DNA of 64,000 bases, from positions 124,001 through 188,000 of the forward strand of contig JANNWG010000035.1 of the NCBI GenBank assembly GCA_031414695.1. Direction: 5' to 3'. Positions 49,489 through 58,541 of the stretch are shown here, one piece after another (the stretch's first letter is position 1; each line of letters starts with the position of its first letter). The notes below the pieces were generated by a model that saw only the letters and a program-made list of their open reading frames with translations, was not told the DNA's origin and made no database searches. Source of the DNA: UKL13-2 sp031414695. GTDB lineage: Bacteria; Pseudomonadota; Gammaproteobacteria; Burkholderiales; Usitatibacteraceae. Both the position numbers and the translations under genes were made by a program.

Positions 49489-49604
49489 TTTGTCATACCG
49501 AGTCCTTCGACAGGCTCAGGATTAACTTGGCAACACCAAGTCGAGGTATATGCTTTTCATTGCGCGAAGAACAGCATATGCCTCGGCTACGCTCGGCATG
49601 ACAA
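49489..49604. repeat. MITE-like hairpin between lutA and lutB
   Basis: The outer arm tttgtcataccgag (49489-49502) faces ctcggcatgacaa (49592-49604), with inner gaggtatatgc/gcatatgcctc pairing. The structure and end sequence match the element at 23119-23211 between hicA and hicB, more diverged and enlarged. Its middle contains a ccttcgacaggctcagg word that is common in bacterial intergenic repeats. Confidence 0.8.
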
Positions 49605-49670
49605 TGTATATGGTGAGTGCTTATATCTGCATGCATCTGCGTTTATCTGCGGCTAAAAAGACTAACAATT

Positions 49671-51077
49671 ATGCAAATTCAAAGCATGCATTTCAAACAA
49701 ACCGCATCGCAAAAATTAAATGATGCGGTATTGCAAACGGCAATGAAAAAAGCCAAAGGCAAGTTTGTTGATGGACGTGCGTTGGCCGTGTCAGAAGTTG
49801 ATGCGTGGCAAGATATTCGCACCTACGCGGCGGCGTTGCGTGATCGTGTGATCGCTAATTTAGACGCGTACTTAATTGAATTTGAAAAAAATGCGACTGC
49901 GCGTGGTGCTGTCGTACATTGGGCAGAAACGGCAGAAGAAGCCAATTCTATTATTGTTAATATCGCGCAACAAAATGCGGTGAAGACGGTAACCAAATCT
50001 AAGTCGATGGTGAGCGAAGAAATCGCTCTTAACGACGCGCTCGAAGCTGCTGGGATGGAAGTGGTGGAAACCGATTTGGGCGAATATATTTTGCAGCTAG
50101 CCCATGAGCCACCATCGCATATTGTGGCGCCAGCGGTACATAAATCAAAAGAGCAGGTGGCCGATTTATTTGTCGCGGCACACGGCAGACCGCGCTCAAC
50201 GGACATCACCGCACTCACGCGTGAAGCGCGTGAAGTCTTGCGCGATAAATTCCTCAACGCTGATATGGGTATTTCAGGGGCGAATTTTGTGATTGCCGAA
50301 ACGGGTACTACGCTCACTGTGACCAATGAAGGCAATGCGGATTTAGTGACCACCATACCGCGCATTCATTGTGTGGTGACAGGTATCGAAAAAGTCATTG
50401 CTACGTTAGAAGATTTTGCGACGCTGATACGTTTGCTACCGCGCTCCGCCACGGGGCAAAGTGCGGCCAATTATTTAACGCTTACCACCGGTGTGAAGGC
50501 GGTAGATGAACTAGATGGCCCCGAACAAATGCACATCGTGTTAATTGATGCGGGGCGAACCAAGTTAGTTGGTAGCGACATGGCAGAGATGTTGCGTTGC
50601 ATTCGCTGTGGCGCTTGTATGAATCACTGCCCTGTCTATCAAAATGTCGGCGGCCACGCTTACGGTTGGGTTTATCCAGGGCCGATGGGGTCGGTGTTAA
50701 CGCCAGCTTATATGGGTATCGAAAATGCGGGTGACTTACCCAATGCAGCAACGTTTTGCGGCGAATGCCAAGTGGTATGTCCGGTCAAAATCCCGCTGCC
50801 CGATTTGATGCGTAAATGGCGCGAGCGACAATTTGATGGCGCATTGCGACCATGGCATGAGCGTGCCTCCATTCGGCTATGGAGCGCGATTGCGCTGCGT
50901 CCACGGCTTTATGCATTCGCCACGCAAATTGCCGCACGCGTGGCCTCAACGATTGGCGGCAAGCAAAAACGCATCACCTGGCTGCCAGGGCTGGACGGCT
51001 GGACAGATGGCCGCGATATGCCTGCGCCTGAAGGCAAAACATTTCGTGAGCTCTACAACGCGCGCCGCAAAACATGA
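49671..51077 (+). CDS. lutB: L-lactate utilisation iron-sulfur protein LutB (YkgF)
   Basis: This 468-residue protein has a large amino-terminal LUD-type domain (EEANSIIVNIAQQNAVKTVT, NADLVTTIPRIHCVVTGIEK) and a C-terminal ferredoxin domain. The ferredoxin domain carries CIRCGACMNHCPVY and CGECQVVCPVKIPLP, eight cysteines for two 4Fe-4S clusters. It transfers electrons from lactate oxidation. The start at 49671 (MQIQSMHFK) is chosen because the extension upstream overlaps a repeat. The stop overlaps the lutC start. Confidence 0.93.
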   Translation: MQIQSMHFKQTASQKLNDAVLQTAMKKAKGKFVDGRALAVSEVDAWQDIRTYAAALRDRVIANLDAYLIEFEKNATARGAVVHWAETAEEANSIIVNIAQQNAVKTVTKSKSMVSEEIALNDALEAAGMEVVETDLGEYILQLAHEPPSHIVAPAVHKSKEQVADLFVAAHGRPRSTDITALTREAREVLRDKFLNADMGISGANFVIAETGTTLTVTNEGNADLVTTIPRIHCVVTGIEKVIATLEDFATLIRLLPRSATGQSAANYLTLTTGVKAVDELDGPEQMHIVLIDAGRTKLVGSDMAEMLRCIRCGACMNHCPVYQNVGGHAYGWVYPGPMGSVLTPAYMGIENAGDLPNAATFCGECQVVCPVKIPLPDLMRKWRERQFDGALRPWHERASIRLWSAIALRPRLYAFATQIAARVASTIGGKQKRITWLPGLDGWTDGRDMPAPEGKTFRELYNARRKT

Positions 51078-51724
51078 GTGCTCGCGATAACATTTTGCAG
51101 CGCATACGCAGCCAATCAGGCCGTACGGGTGTTACCACTGAGCGCGAGCTGGTTGCAGCGCGCGCGCACATTGCCCAACGCGCACGCGGCCCTATGCCCT
51201 CAATTGCGCGTGAAAATCCGTTGAATCGTTTTATCGGCGAATGTGAACGATTAAAAACCAGTGTTGATGATCTTGCAACATTAAAAGACGTACCACAAGC
51301 ACTGGCGGCTTACTTGAGCCAAAATAGCCTGAAGATGACCGTGGTTGGCTGGCCTTCACTTTCTTCGCTTGATTGGAATTCAGCGGGTATTCAATATCAA
51401 AACCGCCTCGCCGCAGCCAACGATATGGTGGGCGTCACCGATTGTTTTTGCGCGATTGGCGAAACCGGCACATTACTTTTGCTATCTAGCCCGACCACAC
51501 CAAAGTTGCACGCGCTGTTGCCAGAAACGCATATTTGTATCGTCTCCAAAGAACGTATCGTGGCGACAATGGAAGATGCATTTCAACTACTCCGCGATGA
51601 AAAAGGCACGCTCCCGCGCGCCACATTTTTAGTCTCCGGCCCGTCACGCACGGCTGATATTGAGCAAACCATAGTCATCGGTGCGCACGGACCGTATCGA
51701 GTGCATGTGCTGCTTGTGCCCTAA
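51074..51724 (+). CDS. lutC: L-lactate utilisation protein LutC (YkgG)
   Basis: This 216-residue LUD-domain protein starts MSARDNILQRIRSQSGRTGV and contains VGVTDCFCAIGETGTLLLLS and HICIVSKERIVATMEDAFQL, the family core, and RTADIEQTIVIGAHGPYRVH at the end. LutC completes the LutABC complex for lactate oxidation. The ATG overlaps the lutB stop, showing tight translational coupling. Confidence 0.93.
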   Translation: MSARDNILQRIRSQSGRTGVTTERELVAARAHIAQRARGPMPSIARENPLNRFIGECERLKTSVDDLATLKDVPQALAAYLSQNSLKMTVVGWPSLSSLDWNSAGIQYQNRLAAANDMVGVTDCFCAIGETGTLLLLSSPTTPKLHALLPETHICIVSKERIVATMEDAFQLLRDEKGTLPRATFLVSGPSRTADIEQTIVIGAHGPYRVHVLLVP

Positions 51725-51748
51725 TTATTTTGTTTAACTGACCACAAC

Positions 51749-53050
51749 ATGACCTATCAACCTCAACTCATATTTATTGGCAGCATCCCGCTCGATTTCA
51801 TTTTGTTTGCGCTCACGCTCTTGGGCATTGCGCTATTTCACAAATACACATTGCAGGTAGCGCTGACGGGTTTGGCCGTCACCCTGATTTATAAGATTGG
51901 TTTTACAGGTTTCAATACTGGCGCGGGGTTTGGCGGCTTTGTTGGTCATATGAGCCATGAATGGGTGATGTTGGCAAATTTATTTGGGTTGTTGATGGGT
52001 TTCACATTGCTATCAAAACACTTTGAAGATAGTCGTGTCCCGGATGTGTTGCCGCGCATTTTGCCGGATGATTGGAAGGGCGGTTTTGTCTTATTGTTGA
52101 TGGTGTTTGTGCTCTCGTCGTTTTTGGATAATATCGCGGCTGCGCTCATCGGCGGGACGATGGCGAATGCGGTATTTCGCGGCAAAGTGCATATCGGTTA
52201 TTTGGCGGCCATTGTGGCGGCATCAAACGCGGGTGGCTCTGGCAGCGTGGTGGGGGACACCACTACCACGATGATGTGGATTGATGGCGTCTCGCCGCTC
52301 GACGTACTACCTGCCTATGTGGCGGCGAGTGTCGCGGTGGTGGTGTGCGGCATACCGGCGGCGATGCAGCAGCAAAAATATTCGCCAATTTATAAAGTTG
52401 GTAAACGCGATGTGAAGGTTGACTACGCTCGTGTGGCCGTAGTGGTAATTATCTTATTTACCGCCGTATTGGTAAATGTGGTGAGCAACTTAAAGTTAGG
52501 GCATCTCACCAGCTACGTGCCCTTCATTGGTCTCGCTGTTTGGGCGGCAATTTTTGCTTGTTGCGCAATACGCCAACCAGATTGGTCGCTCTTGCCCAGT
52601 ACATTTCGCGGCACATTATTTTTATTGTCGTTGGTGCTTACCGCGTCGATGATGCCTGTGGATCATTTGCCGCAAGCCTCACAACTAACCACCTTTGGCT
52701 TGGGCTTTGTGTCGGCGATATTTGACAATATACCGCTCACCGAATTGGCACTCACGCAGGGTGGCTACGATTGGGGCGTGCTTGCCTATGCAGTGGGTTT
52801 TGGTGGCTCAATGATTTGGTTCGGCTCTACGGCGGGCGTGGCGCTGACCAATAATTTTCCCGAAGCGCGTTCAGTTTGGCTGTGGGTAAAACACGGATGG
52901 CATGTGGCGCTCGCCTATGTTGTGGGATTTGCTGTCATGGCAATGGTTATGGGCTGGAATCCAACACCTAAGGCAAATCAAGTAAATGCAAAATCAGTAC
53001 CGACTACGCTAAATCAGCATGTTGCAGCGCCACAAATTTTGGCTAATTAG
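51749..53050 (+). CDS. NhaD/ArsB-type transporter (IT superfamily)
   Basis: This 433-residue membrane protein has about 12 hydrophobic segments. The conserved loops SSFLDNIAAALIGGTMANAV, ASNAGGSGSVVGDTTTTMMW and SAIFDNIPLTELAL mark the ion-transporter superfamily that includes NhaD Na+/H+ antiporters, ArsB and citrate carriers. It follows lutC by 24 bp, so an organic-acid (possibly lactate) or sodium-coupled role is plausible, but the substrate is unproven. Confidence 0.8.
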   Translation: MTYQPQLIFIGSIPLDFILFALTLLGIALFHKYTLQVALTGLAVTLIYKIGFTGFNTGAGFGGFVGHMSHEWVMLANLFGLLMGFTLLSKHFEDSRVPDVLPRILPDDWKGGFVLLLMVFVLSSFLDNIAAALIGGTMANAVFRGKVHIGYLAAIVAASNAGGSGSVVGDTTTTMMWIDGVSPLDVLPAYVAASVAVVVCGIPAAMQQQKYSPIYKVGKRDVKVDYARVAVVVIILFTAVLVNVVSNLKLGHLTSYVPFIGLAVWAAIFACCAIRQPDWSLLPSTFRGTLFLLSLVLTASMMPVDHLPQASQLTTFGLGFVSAIFDNIPLTELALTQGGYDWGVLAYAVGFGGSMIWFGSTAGVALTNNFPEARSVWLWVKHGWHVALAYVVGFAVMAMVMGWNPTPKANQVNAKSVPTTLNQHVAAPQILAN

Positions 53051-53294
53051 TTGTATTTACAGCTTGCTGTAATTTGCTGCAAAGCAACATCAATAACGCA
53101 TCCTTAAATGTAGTAAAAAGCACTCACATTTTTTATTACAAGCAAAACCGCTGGTTTTACTTGCGATTCATTCCCGTGAGTATTAGCATCATGGAATGAA
53201 CGGAATAAATCGTTATTAGCATCGCACTTTTTACTTTTTTCAACTGCAACAACACGAGCAGTACCACCACCACAAAAAACCAAACGAGGACATC

Positions 53295-54428
53295 ATGACG
53301 CAACAATCTCAACCAACCCGTCGTAAATTTTTAGCAGGCTCTGCCGCCGCTGGTGGCGCAGCCATTACTGGCTTCCCAATGATTGCCAAAGCGCAAACGG
53401 TAAATTTGCGCTTTCAATCGACTTGGCCCGCCAAAGATATTTTTCATGAGTACGCGAATGACTTTGCGAAAAAAGTTAACGACATGGCTGGCGGTAGATT
53501 AAAAATTGAAGTGCTGCCTTCTGGCTCTGTCGTCAAAGCGTTTGATTTGCTCGATGCCGTCTCCAAAGGCACGCTCGATGGCGGTCATGGCGTGGTGGCG
53601 TATTGGTATGGCAAGCAGCAAGCATTGGCTTTGTGGGGCTCAGGTCCAGCATGGGGCATGGATGCCAACATGGTTCTCGCATGGCACTATTACGGCGGTG
53701 GCAAGCAATTGCTCGATGAGATTTACAAAAACTTAAACCTAGATGTGCAGTCATTTATTTACGCACCAATGCCAACGCAGCCGTTTGGTTGGTTCAAAAA
53801 GCCAGTGACCAAGGTTGAAGATTTGAAAGGGGTGAAATTCCGTACCGTTGGTTTGGCTGTCGATATTTATAAAGACATGGGTGCTGCGGTAAATCCGCTG
53901 CCAGGTGGCGAGATCGTGTCTGCACTTGATCGTGGTTTGCTGGATGCGGCTGAATTTAACAACGCCTCGTCTGATCGTTTGTTGGGCTTTCCAGATGTGG
54001 CAAAAAACTGCATGCTACAGAGCTTCCACCAAGCCTCTGAGAGCTTCGAAATATTGTTTAACAAGAAAAAATACGACGCACTCAACCCTGAATTGAAGTC
54101 CATCATTGACTATGCTGTGCAAGCTTCTTCCGCCGATATGTCATGGAAAGCAATTGATCGTTATTCCACCGACTACGCTGAAATGCGCAACAAGCAAGCT
54201 GTGAAATTCTTCAAAACACCTAACGCTGTTTTGCAACAGCAACTTAAGAGCTGGGATAAAGTTGTCGCTGCCAAAGAAGCAGAGAATCCAGTCTTTAAAA
54301 AGGTTAATGATTCAATGAAGGCATTTGCACAGCGCGCGTGCGCTTGGCAAAACGACACCAATGTCGACTACAAAATGGCCTATAACCATTTCTTCTCCAA
54401 GCCAGCAGCACCGGCAAAGAAGGCCTAG
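53295..54428 (+). CDS. TRAP transporter substrate-binding protein DctP
   Basis: This 377-residue periplasmic protein has a twin-arginine-like signal (TRRKFLAGSAAAGGAAITGF). A DctP-family fold follows, with RFQSTWPAKDIFHEYANDFA, LEDLKGVKFRTVGLAVDI-like VEDLKGVKFRTVGLAVDIYK (the conserved Arg that binds carboxylates) and LDRGLLDAAEFNNASSDRLL. The last part resembles the 2-oxo-acid/lactate-binding TakP-like branch, as I recall it. The next two genes are the membrane subunits. Its position after lutABC suggests an alpha-hydroxy or keto acid substrate. Confidence 0.9.
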   Translation: MTQQSQPTRRKFLAGSAAAGGAAITGFPMIAKAQTVNLRFQSTWPAKDIFHEYANDFAKKVNDMAGGRLKIEVLPSGSVVKAFDLLDAVSKGTLDGGHGVVAYWYGKQQALALWGSGPAWGMDANMVLAWHYYGGGKQLLDEIYKNLNLDVQSFIYAPMPTQPFGWFKKPVTKVEDLKGVKFRTVGLAVDIYKDMGAAVNPLPGGEIVSALDRGLLDAAEFNNASSDRLLGFPDVAKNCMLQSFHQASESFEILFNKKKYDALNPELKSIIDYAVQASSADMSWKAIDRYSTDYAEMRNKQAVKFFKTPNAVLQQQLKSWDKVVAAKEAENPVFKKVNDSMKAFAQRACAWQNDTNVDYKMAYNHFFSKPAAPAKKA

Positions 54429-54514
54429 TAACTTAGGGCTGGGCAATCCATAGTTGCCCAGCGATTTGTTGTAGCGTTGCCCAATGAAGGGCAATAATCA
54501 TCAAGCAAACTTCC

Positions 54515-54543
54515 AGCCATCGGTATTTTCCGATGGCTGTTTT
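54515..54543 (+). terminator. Terminator-like hairpin between dctP and dctQ
   Basis: The stem agccatcgg/ccgatggct is followed by gttttgt. A second hairpin (ctgggcaa/ttgcccag, 54439-54461) lies just after dctP. Partial termination would let the binding protein be made in excess over the membrane subunits. Confidence 0.65.
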
Positions 54544-54602
54544 GTGTCAAGATGCTGACTAATTGCAATTATAAAAATCGCTCATTTCAAAGAGGCTGCC
54601 GC

Positions 54603-55223
54603 GTGCAAAAAATACTGATTGGTGTCGATAAAATCTCAACTTGGGTTGGCCAAATATGCGCATGGAGCGTGGTTGGCCTGACTTTTTTAATCGGCTGGGA
54701 AGTGTTTTCACGCTATGTATTAAATACCCCGCATGGTTGGGTGCTTGACGCGCAAATCATGCTTTACGGTGTTTTGTTCATGATGGCTGGTGCCTACACA
54801 TTGTCTAAAAACGGCCATGTCAGAGGCGATGTGCTTTATAGTTTTTTTACGCCGCGCACACAGGCCACGCTTGATTTGATTTTGTATTTTGTATTTTTTC
54901 TGCCCGGCGTTATTGCGCTTACCTACGCAGGTTGGACATTTTTTAATGATTCGTTAAAAATTAACGAGCAAACTTTTTCTGCTGATCCGCTGCCGCTTTA
55001 CCCATTCAAATTCGTCATCCCATTTGCAGGCGGTTTATTGCTTATGCAGGGCTTGGTCGAAATCGTGCGTTGCGTGATTTGCATACGACAAGGCGAATGG
55101 CCGTCACGTATCGCCGACGTGGAAGAGGTTGACGTCGCCAAGCTAAAAGAAATGGTCGATGTCAAAGATGAAGACATCGCTGCACTTGATAAATATGTTG
55201 TGGCAGCTGGAGAAAAGAAATGA
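54603..55223 (+). CDS. TRAP transporter small permease DctQ
   Basis: This protein of about 206 residues has four membrane helices (WVGQICAWSVVGLTFLIGWE, AQIMLYGVLFMMAGAYTL, TLDLILYFVFFLPGVIALTY, FVIPFAGGLLLMQGLVEIV) and the usual DctQ layout. The GTG start at 54603 is preferred since an AGAGG site lies upstream; an ATG at 54552 would add 17 residues. It has an acidic tail, and its stop overlaps dctM. Confidence 0.9.
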   Translation: MQKILIGVDKISTWVGQICAWSVVGLTFLIGWEVFSRYVLNTPHGWVLDAQIMLYGVLFMMAGAYTLSKNGHVRGDVLYSFFTPRTQATLDLILYFVFFLPGVIALTYAGWTFFNDSLKINEQTFSADPLPLYPFKFVIPFAGGLLLMQGLVEIVRCVICIRQGEWPSRIADVEEVDVAKLKEMVDVKDEDIAALDKYVVAAGEKK

Positions 55224-57361
55224 TTCGCAAAGAACTCTGGTTTGGTTTTATCTTAATGGCCATTATTTTGGCTGCCGTCGCTATCCTCATGCCGTGGTCG
55301 AATATGACCAATGGTCATTTGGGCTTATTGATGTTGGGCTTGGTGGTGGTCGCCATCATGTTGGGTTTTCCCACCGCCTTCACACTAATGGGCATGGGCA
55401 TGATGTTCGCATTTTTTGCCTATTGGTCGCGAAGCGATGGGCATAGCGAGCGGGCACTACAGCAAACGCTTGATCTGATGGTGCAATCGACTTTTGGCGT
55501 GATGCGTAATGACGTGCTGATTTCAATCCCACTATTTGTGTTCATGGGTTATTTGGTTGAACGCGCCAATTTGGTTTCTAAATTATTTAAGTCGCTGCAT
55601 ATCGCACTTGCACGCGTGCCAGGCTCTCTTGCCGTGGCTACGCTGGTGACCTGCGCGATTTTTGCGACCGCCACGGGTATTGTTGGTGCTGTGGTGACAC
55701 TCATGGGATTACTCGCGCTGCCAGCGATGTTAAAAGCGGGCTACGATGTGCGTTTATCAGCAGGTGTGATTACGGCAGGTGGCTGCTTGGGTATTTTGAT
55801 TCCGCCATCAGTGCTACTGATTGTGTATGGTGCTACCGCTGGTGTATCGGTGCCAAAGCTCTATGCAGGCGCATTTTTTCCAGGGTTGATGTTAGCGGGG
55901 CTCTATATTTTGTATGTAATCATTGTGGCGAAATGGAAGCCACATCTGGCGCCACCGTTGTCGGCGGAGGGGCGTGTTGTTGAGCTGCCAGCAGCGACAC
56001 GTGAAATTAACGACACCATTGGCACTCGCGTATTTCCATCGTTGCTGGTTGCACTTAAAGGCAAGCGTAATCAAGTCATCACGACCAAAGAATTAATGAA
56101 AGAGCTATGGATTAGCTTGGCGCCATTGCTGGTGTTTATCGTCATTATGGGACTCACATGGAATGCCTTGACCAAGCCAAATGAAATACAAGATGTGAGT
56201 GGCTTAGAGCAAATGGGCGCTGTCTCTGCAACCGAAAACACATCTAGTAGCCTAGCCGAGCCACCCGGTACAGAAGTCAAAGAACCAACAGCAGGTGGCG
56301 TAGAAGAACCACCGGGGACTGAGCCTGCTAAAGAGGCGTCGATTGCAAAAGTTGCTGAGCCCGTTGTAGAAAAAATCGCTGACAAATTACCGCCTAGCAC
56401 TGCACCACCGCGCGATCCAACACCAAAATCATTCTGGATTGTTTTTGCTGTTGGCATGACAGGTTTGGTCGTGTTTTATGCGATTTTTACGTACACGCGG
56501 TTAGAGATTTTTAAGATGCTACTGACATCATTCTTCCCGCTATCGGTGATGATTTTGGCAGTGTTAGGCACGATATTATTTGGTTTGGCAACGCCTACTG
56601 AAGCCGCCGCTGTGGGCTCGCTTGGCGGCTTTGTGCTGGCATCCGTTTATTTACTGCTAACGCAGCCGCGCGAAAAAATAATGCAGGCGGCAAAACTTTG
56701 GATACCACTTTGGGTCGTTTTTTTAGTCTCGGTATTTTGGTTTATTTTTTATAAATCTGAAGTCGTTGCCTCGCCCCCAACGGAGTGGATGGGCGTACTG
56801 TCGATGGTAGCATTTGGCATATGGGCGGTGGTGGCGGTGATTCAAGCAAAAATGCTTGCAACAGTGCGTGAATCAACCTACTTGACCGCAAAAACATCTG
56901 CAATGGTGTGTTGGTTATTTGTGGGCTCGTCCATTTTCTCAGCCGCGTTTGCGCTACTTGGCGGGCAAGTCATTGTGGAAAATTGGGTGCTCTCACTGGG
57001 CTTAACGCCGCTACAATTTATGTTGCTCGCGCAATTTATTATTTTCGTTCTAGGTTGGCCGCTTGAGTGGACTGAAATCATCGTTATTTTTATGCCGATA
57101 TTTATTCCGCTCCTACCTAAATTCGGCATCGACCCTTTGTTTTTTGGTTTGCTGGTTGCGCTTAATTTGCAAACAGCGTTCTTGTCTCCACCAGTCGCGA
57201 TGGCCGCGTTTTATTTGAAAGGCGTATCGCCGCCGCATGTGACGTTGAATCAAATTTTTGCGGGCATGTTGCCGTTTATGGGCATACAAATCATTGCGAT
57301 TATTTTGCTTTATGTGTTTCCGGCGATTGGTATGTGGCTGCCTGAGACGCTGTATAAATAG
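55220..57361 (+). CDS. TRAP transporter large permease DctM with long insert
   Basis: This 713-residue membrane permease is much longer than ordinary DctM (about 430). The amino-terminal part (FGVMRNDVLISIPLFVFMGY, ATATGIVGAVVTLMGLLALP) and the C-terminal part (AQFIIFVLGWPLEWTEIIV, LNLQTAFLSPPVAMAAFYL) are typical. Between them, around residues 322-400, lies a Pro/Glu/Ala-rich linker with a repeated EPPGTE word. Extra predicted helices surround it. The start overlaps dctQ by ATGA. The insert may be cytoplasmic or periplasmic and its role is unknown. Confidence 0.9.
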   Translation: MIRKELWFGFILMAIILAAVAILMPWSNMTNGHLGLLMLGLVVVAIMLGFPTAFTLMGMGMMFAFFAYWSRSDGHSERALQQTLDLMVQSTFGVMRNDVLISIPLFVFMGYLVERANLVSKLFKSLHIALARVPGSLAVATLVTCAIFATATGIVGAVVTLMGLLALPAMLKAGYDVRLSAGVITAGGCLGILIPPSVLLIVYGATAGVSVPKLYAGAFFPGLMLAGLYILYVIIVAKWKPHLAPPLSAEGRVVELPAATREINDTIGTRVFPSLLVALKGKRNQVITTKELMKELWISLAPLLVFIVIMGLTWNALTKPNEIQDVSGLEQMGAVSATENTSSSLAEPPGTEVKEPTAGGVEEPPGTEPAKEASIAKVAEPVVEKIADKLPPSTAPPRDPTPKSFWIVFAVGMTGLVVFYAIFTYTRLEIFKMLLTSFFPLSVMILAVLGTILFGLATPTEAAAVGSLGGFVLASVYLLLTQPREKIMQAAKLWIPLWVVFLVSVFWFIFYKSEVVASPPTEWMGVLSMVAFGIWAVVAVIQAKMLATVRESTYLTAKTSAMVCWLFVGSSIFSAAFALLGGQVIVENWVLSLGLTPLQFMLLAQFIIFVLGWPLEWTEIIVIFMPIFIPLLPKFGIDPLFFGLLVALNLQTAFLSPPVAMAAFYLKGVSPPHVTLNQIFAGMLPFMGIQIIAIILLYVFPAIGMWLPETLYK

Positions 57362-57383
57362 CGTAAAGGGTTGGGTGTTTGGC

Positions 57384-57461
57384 GTTGGGCGTTTAGCGTG
57401 TTCCGCTAGCGCCCAACCTCAATGCTAAACATCGCTAAACGTCAAACGCTAAACGCCCAAC
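57384..57461. repeat. Inverted repeat, 15-bp arms
   Basis: Arm gttgggcgtttagcg (57384-57398) exactly pairs with 57447-57461. Further copies of the words gctaaac and gcccaac surround it, a palindromic cluster filling the 115-bp gap between dctM and the dehydrogenase gene. Confidence 0.75.
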
Positions 57462-57476
57462 CCGGAATCAGACAAC

Positions 57477-58442
57477 ATGAAGCCAAAAATACTCTTGACG
57501 CGACGCGTGTTTGATGATGTCGTCGCCATGCTTGCAGTTGATTTTGATATTGACCACAACGTCAGCGATGACATCATGTCGCCAGAGGCCTTGCGCGCTC
57601 GTGCCAGTGGCTGTGTGGGCATCATGACAACCATTGCAGACAAAATTGATGCCGCGTTTTTTTCTGCTTGCCCGCAGGTAAAAGTTGTTGCCAATATTGC
57701 GGTGGGATACAACAATATTGATGTCAATGCCGCTCGAGCGCACGGCGCAAAAGTAACTAATACGCCGGGCGTGCTCGATGACACCACGGCGGACTTAACC
57801 TTCGCGTTACTCATGGCCGCCGCGCGGCGTATAACCGAAACCGAGGCCAGACTTAGGCGCGACGAGTGGAAAAAAGGCTTTGCATTACAACAATGGTTAG
57901 GTACCGATATTCACCACGCCACGCTCGGCATTATCGGCATGGGCCGCATCGGCCAAACTATTGCCAAGCGCGCCCTTGGCTTTGAAATGAATACGCTTTA
58001 TTACAATCGCACCCGCCTAGATGTCGCAAAAGAGGCCGCACTGAATGCGCGCTATGTGAGCCAAGATGCGCTGCTCAAACACAGTGACTTTGTGGTGGTG
58101 ATGGTGCCTTATTCATCTGACACACATCATTTAATTGGTGCGCGCGAATTAGCCTTGATGAAGCCCACCGCTATTTTTATTAACACCGCGCGCGGTGGTG
58201 TGGCGGATGATGCTGCGCTCATTGCGGCATTAAAAAGCAAACAAATTTCTGGTGCAGGCATTGATGTTTTTGAAAATGAGCCTAGCTTTAATCGTGAATT
58301 TTTAGCGCTTGATAACGTCGTGTTAACGCCACACATCGGCAGCGCCACGTTAGCCACGCGGATGAAAATGGCGAAATTAGCGGCGCACAATCTAGCCGTT
58401 GGTGTGAATGGCAGTGAGCCTCCGAATTGGGTAAATCGCTAA
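57477..58442 (+). CDS. D-isomer-specific 2-hydroxyacid dehydrogenase (glyoxylate reductase type)
   Basis: This 321-residue NAD(P)-dependent dehydrogenase has the nucleotide motif GIIGMGRIGQTIAKRALGF. The Arg of the catalytic triad is in NTARGGVADD, the Glu in DVFENEP and the His in LTPHIGSAT. It is closest in pattern to glyoxylate/hydroxypyruvate reductases or gluconate dehydrogenase. The substrate specificity cannot be read from the sequence. It lies between the TRAP operon and another hydroxyacid dehydrogenase. Confidence 0.92.
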   Translation: MKPKILLTRRVFDDVVAMLAVDFDIDHNVSDDIMSPEALRARASGCVGIMTTIADKIDAAFFSACPQVKVVANIAVGYNNIDVNAARAHGAKVTNTPGVLDDTTADLTFALLMAAARRITETEARLRRDEWKKGFALQQWLGTDIHHATLGIIGMGRIGQTIAKRALGFEMNTLYYNRTRLDVAKEAALNARYVSQDALLKHSDFVVVMVPYSSDTHHLIGARELALMKPTAIFINTARGGVADDAALIAALKSKQISGAGIDVFENEPSFNREFLALDNVVLTPHIGSATLATRMKMAKLAAHNLAVGVNGSEPPNWVNR

Positions 58443-58452
58443 ACACTACGTC

Positions 58453-58507
58453 TGGCGCGTACTTTGGAGCAATAGTGGCTTGAAACGACCACCAGTAGGG
58501 CGGTTTC
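58453..58507 (+). repeat. Palindromic repeat copy f
   Basis: The core gaaacgaccaccagtagggc (58482 onward) is a diverged member of the 27-bp repeat family, in the 99-bp gap before the next gene. Confidence 0.6.
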
Positions 58508-58541
58508 ATTTTAATTTTAATTCTGTAAGGAGCATCGCAAA

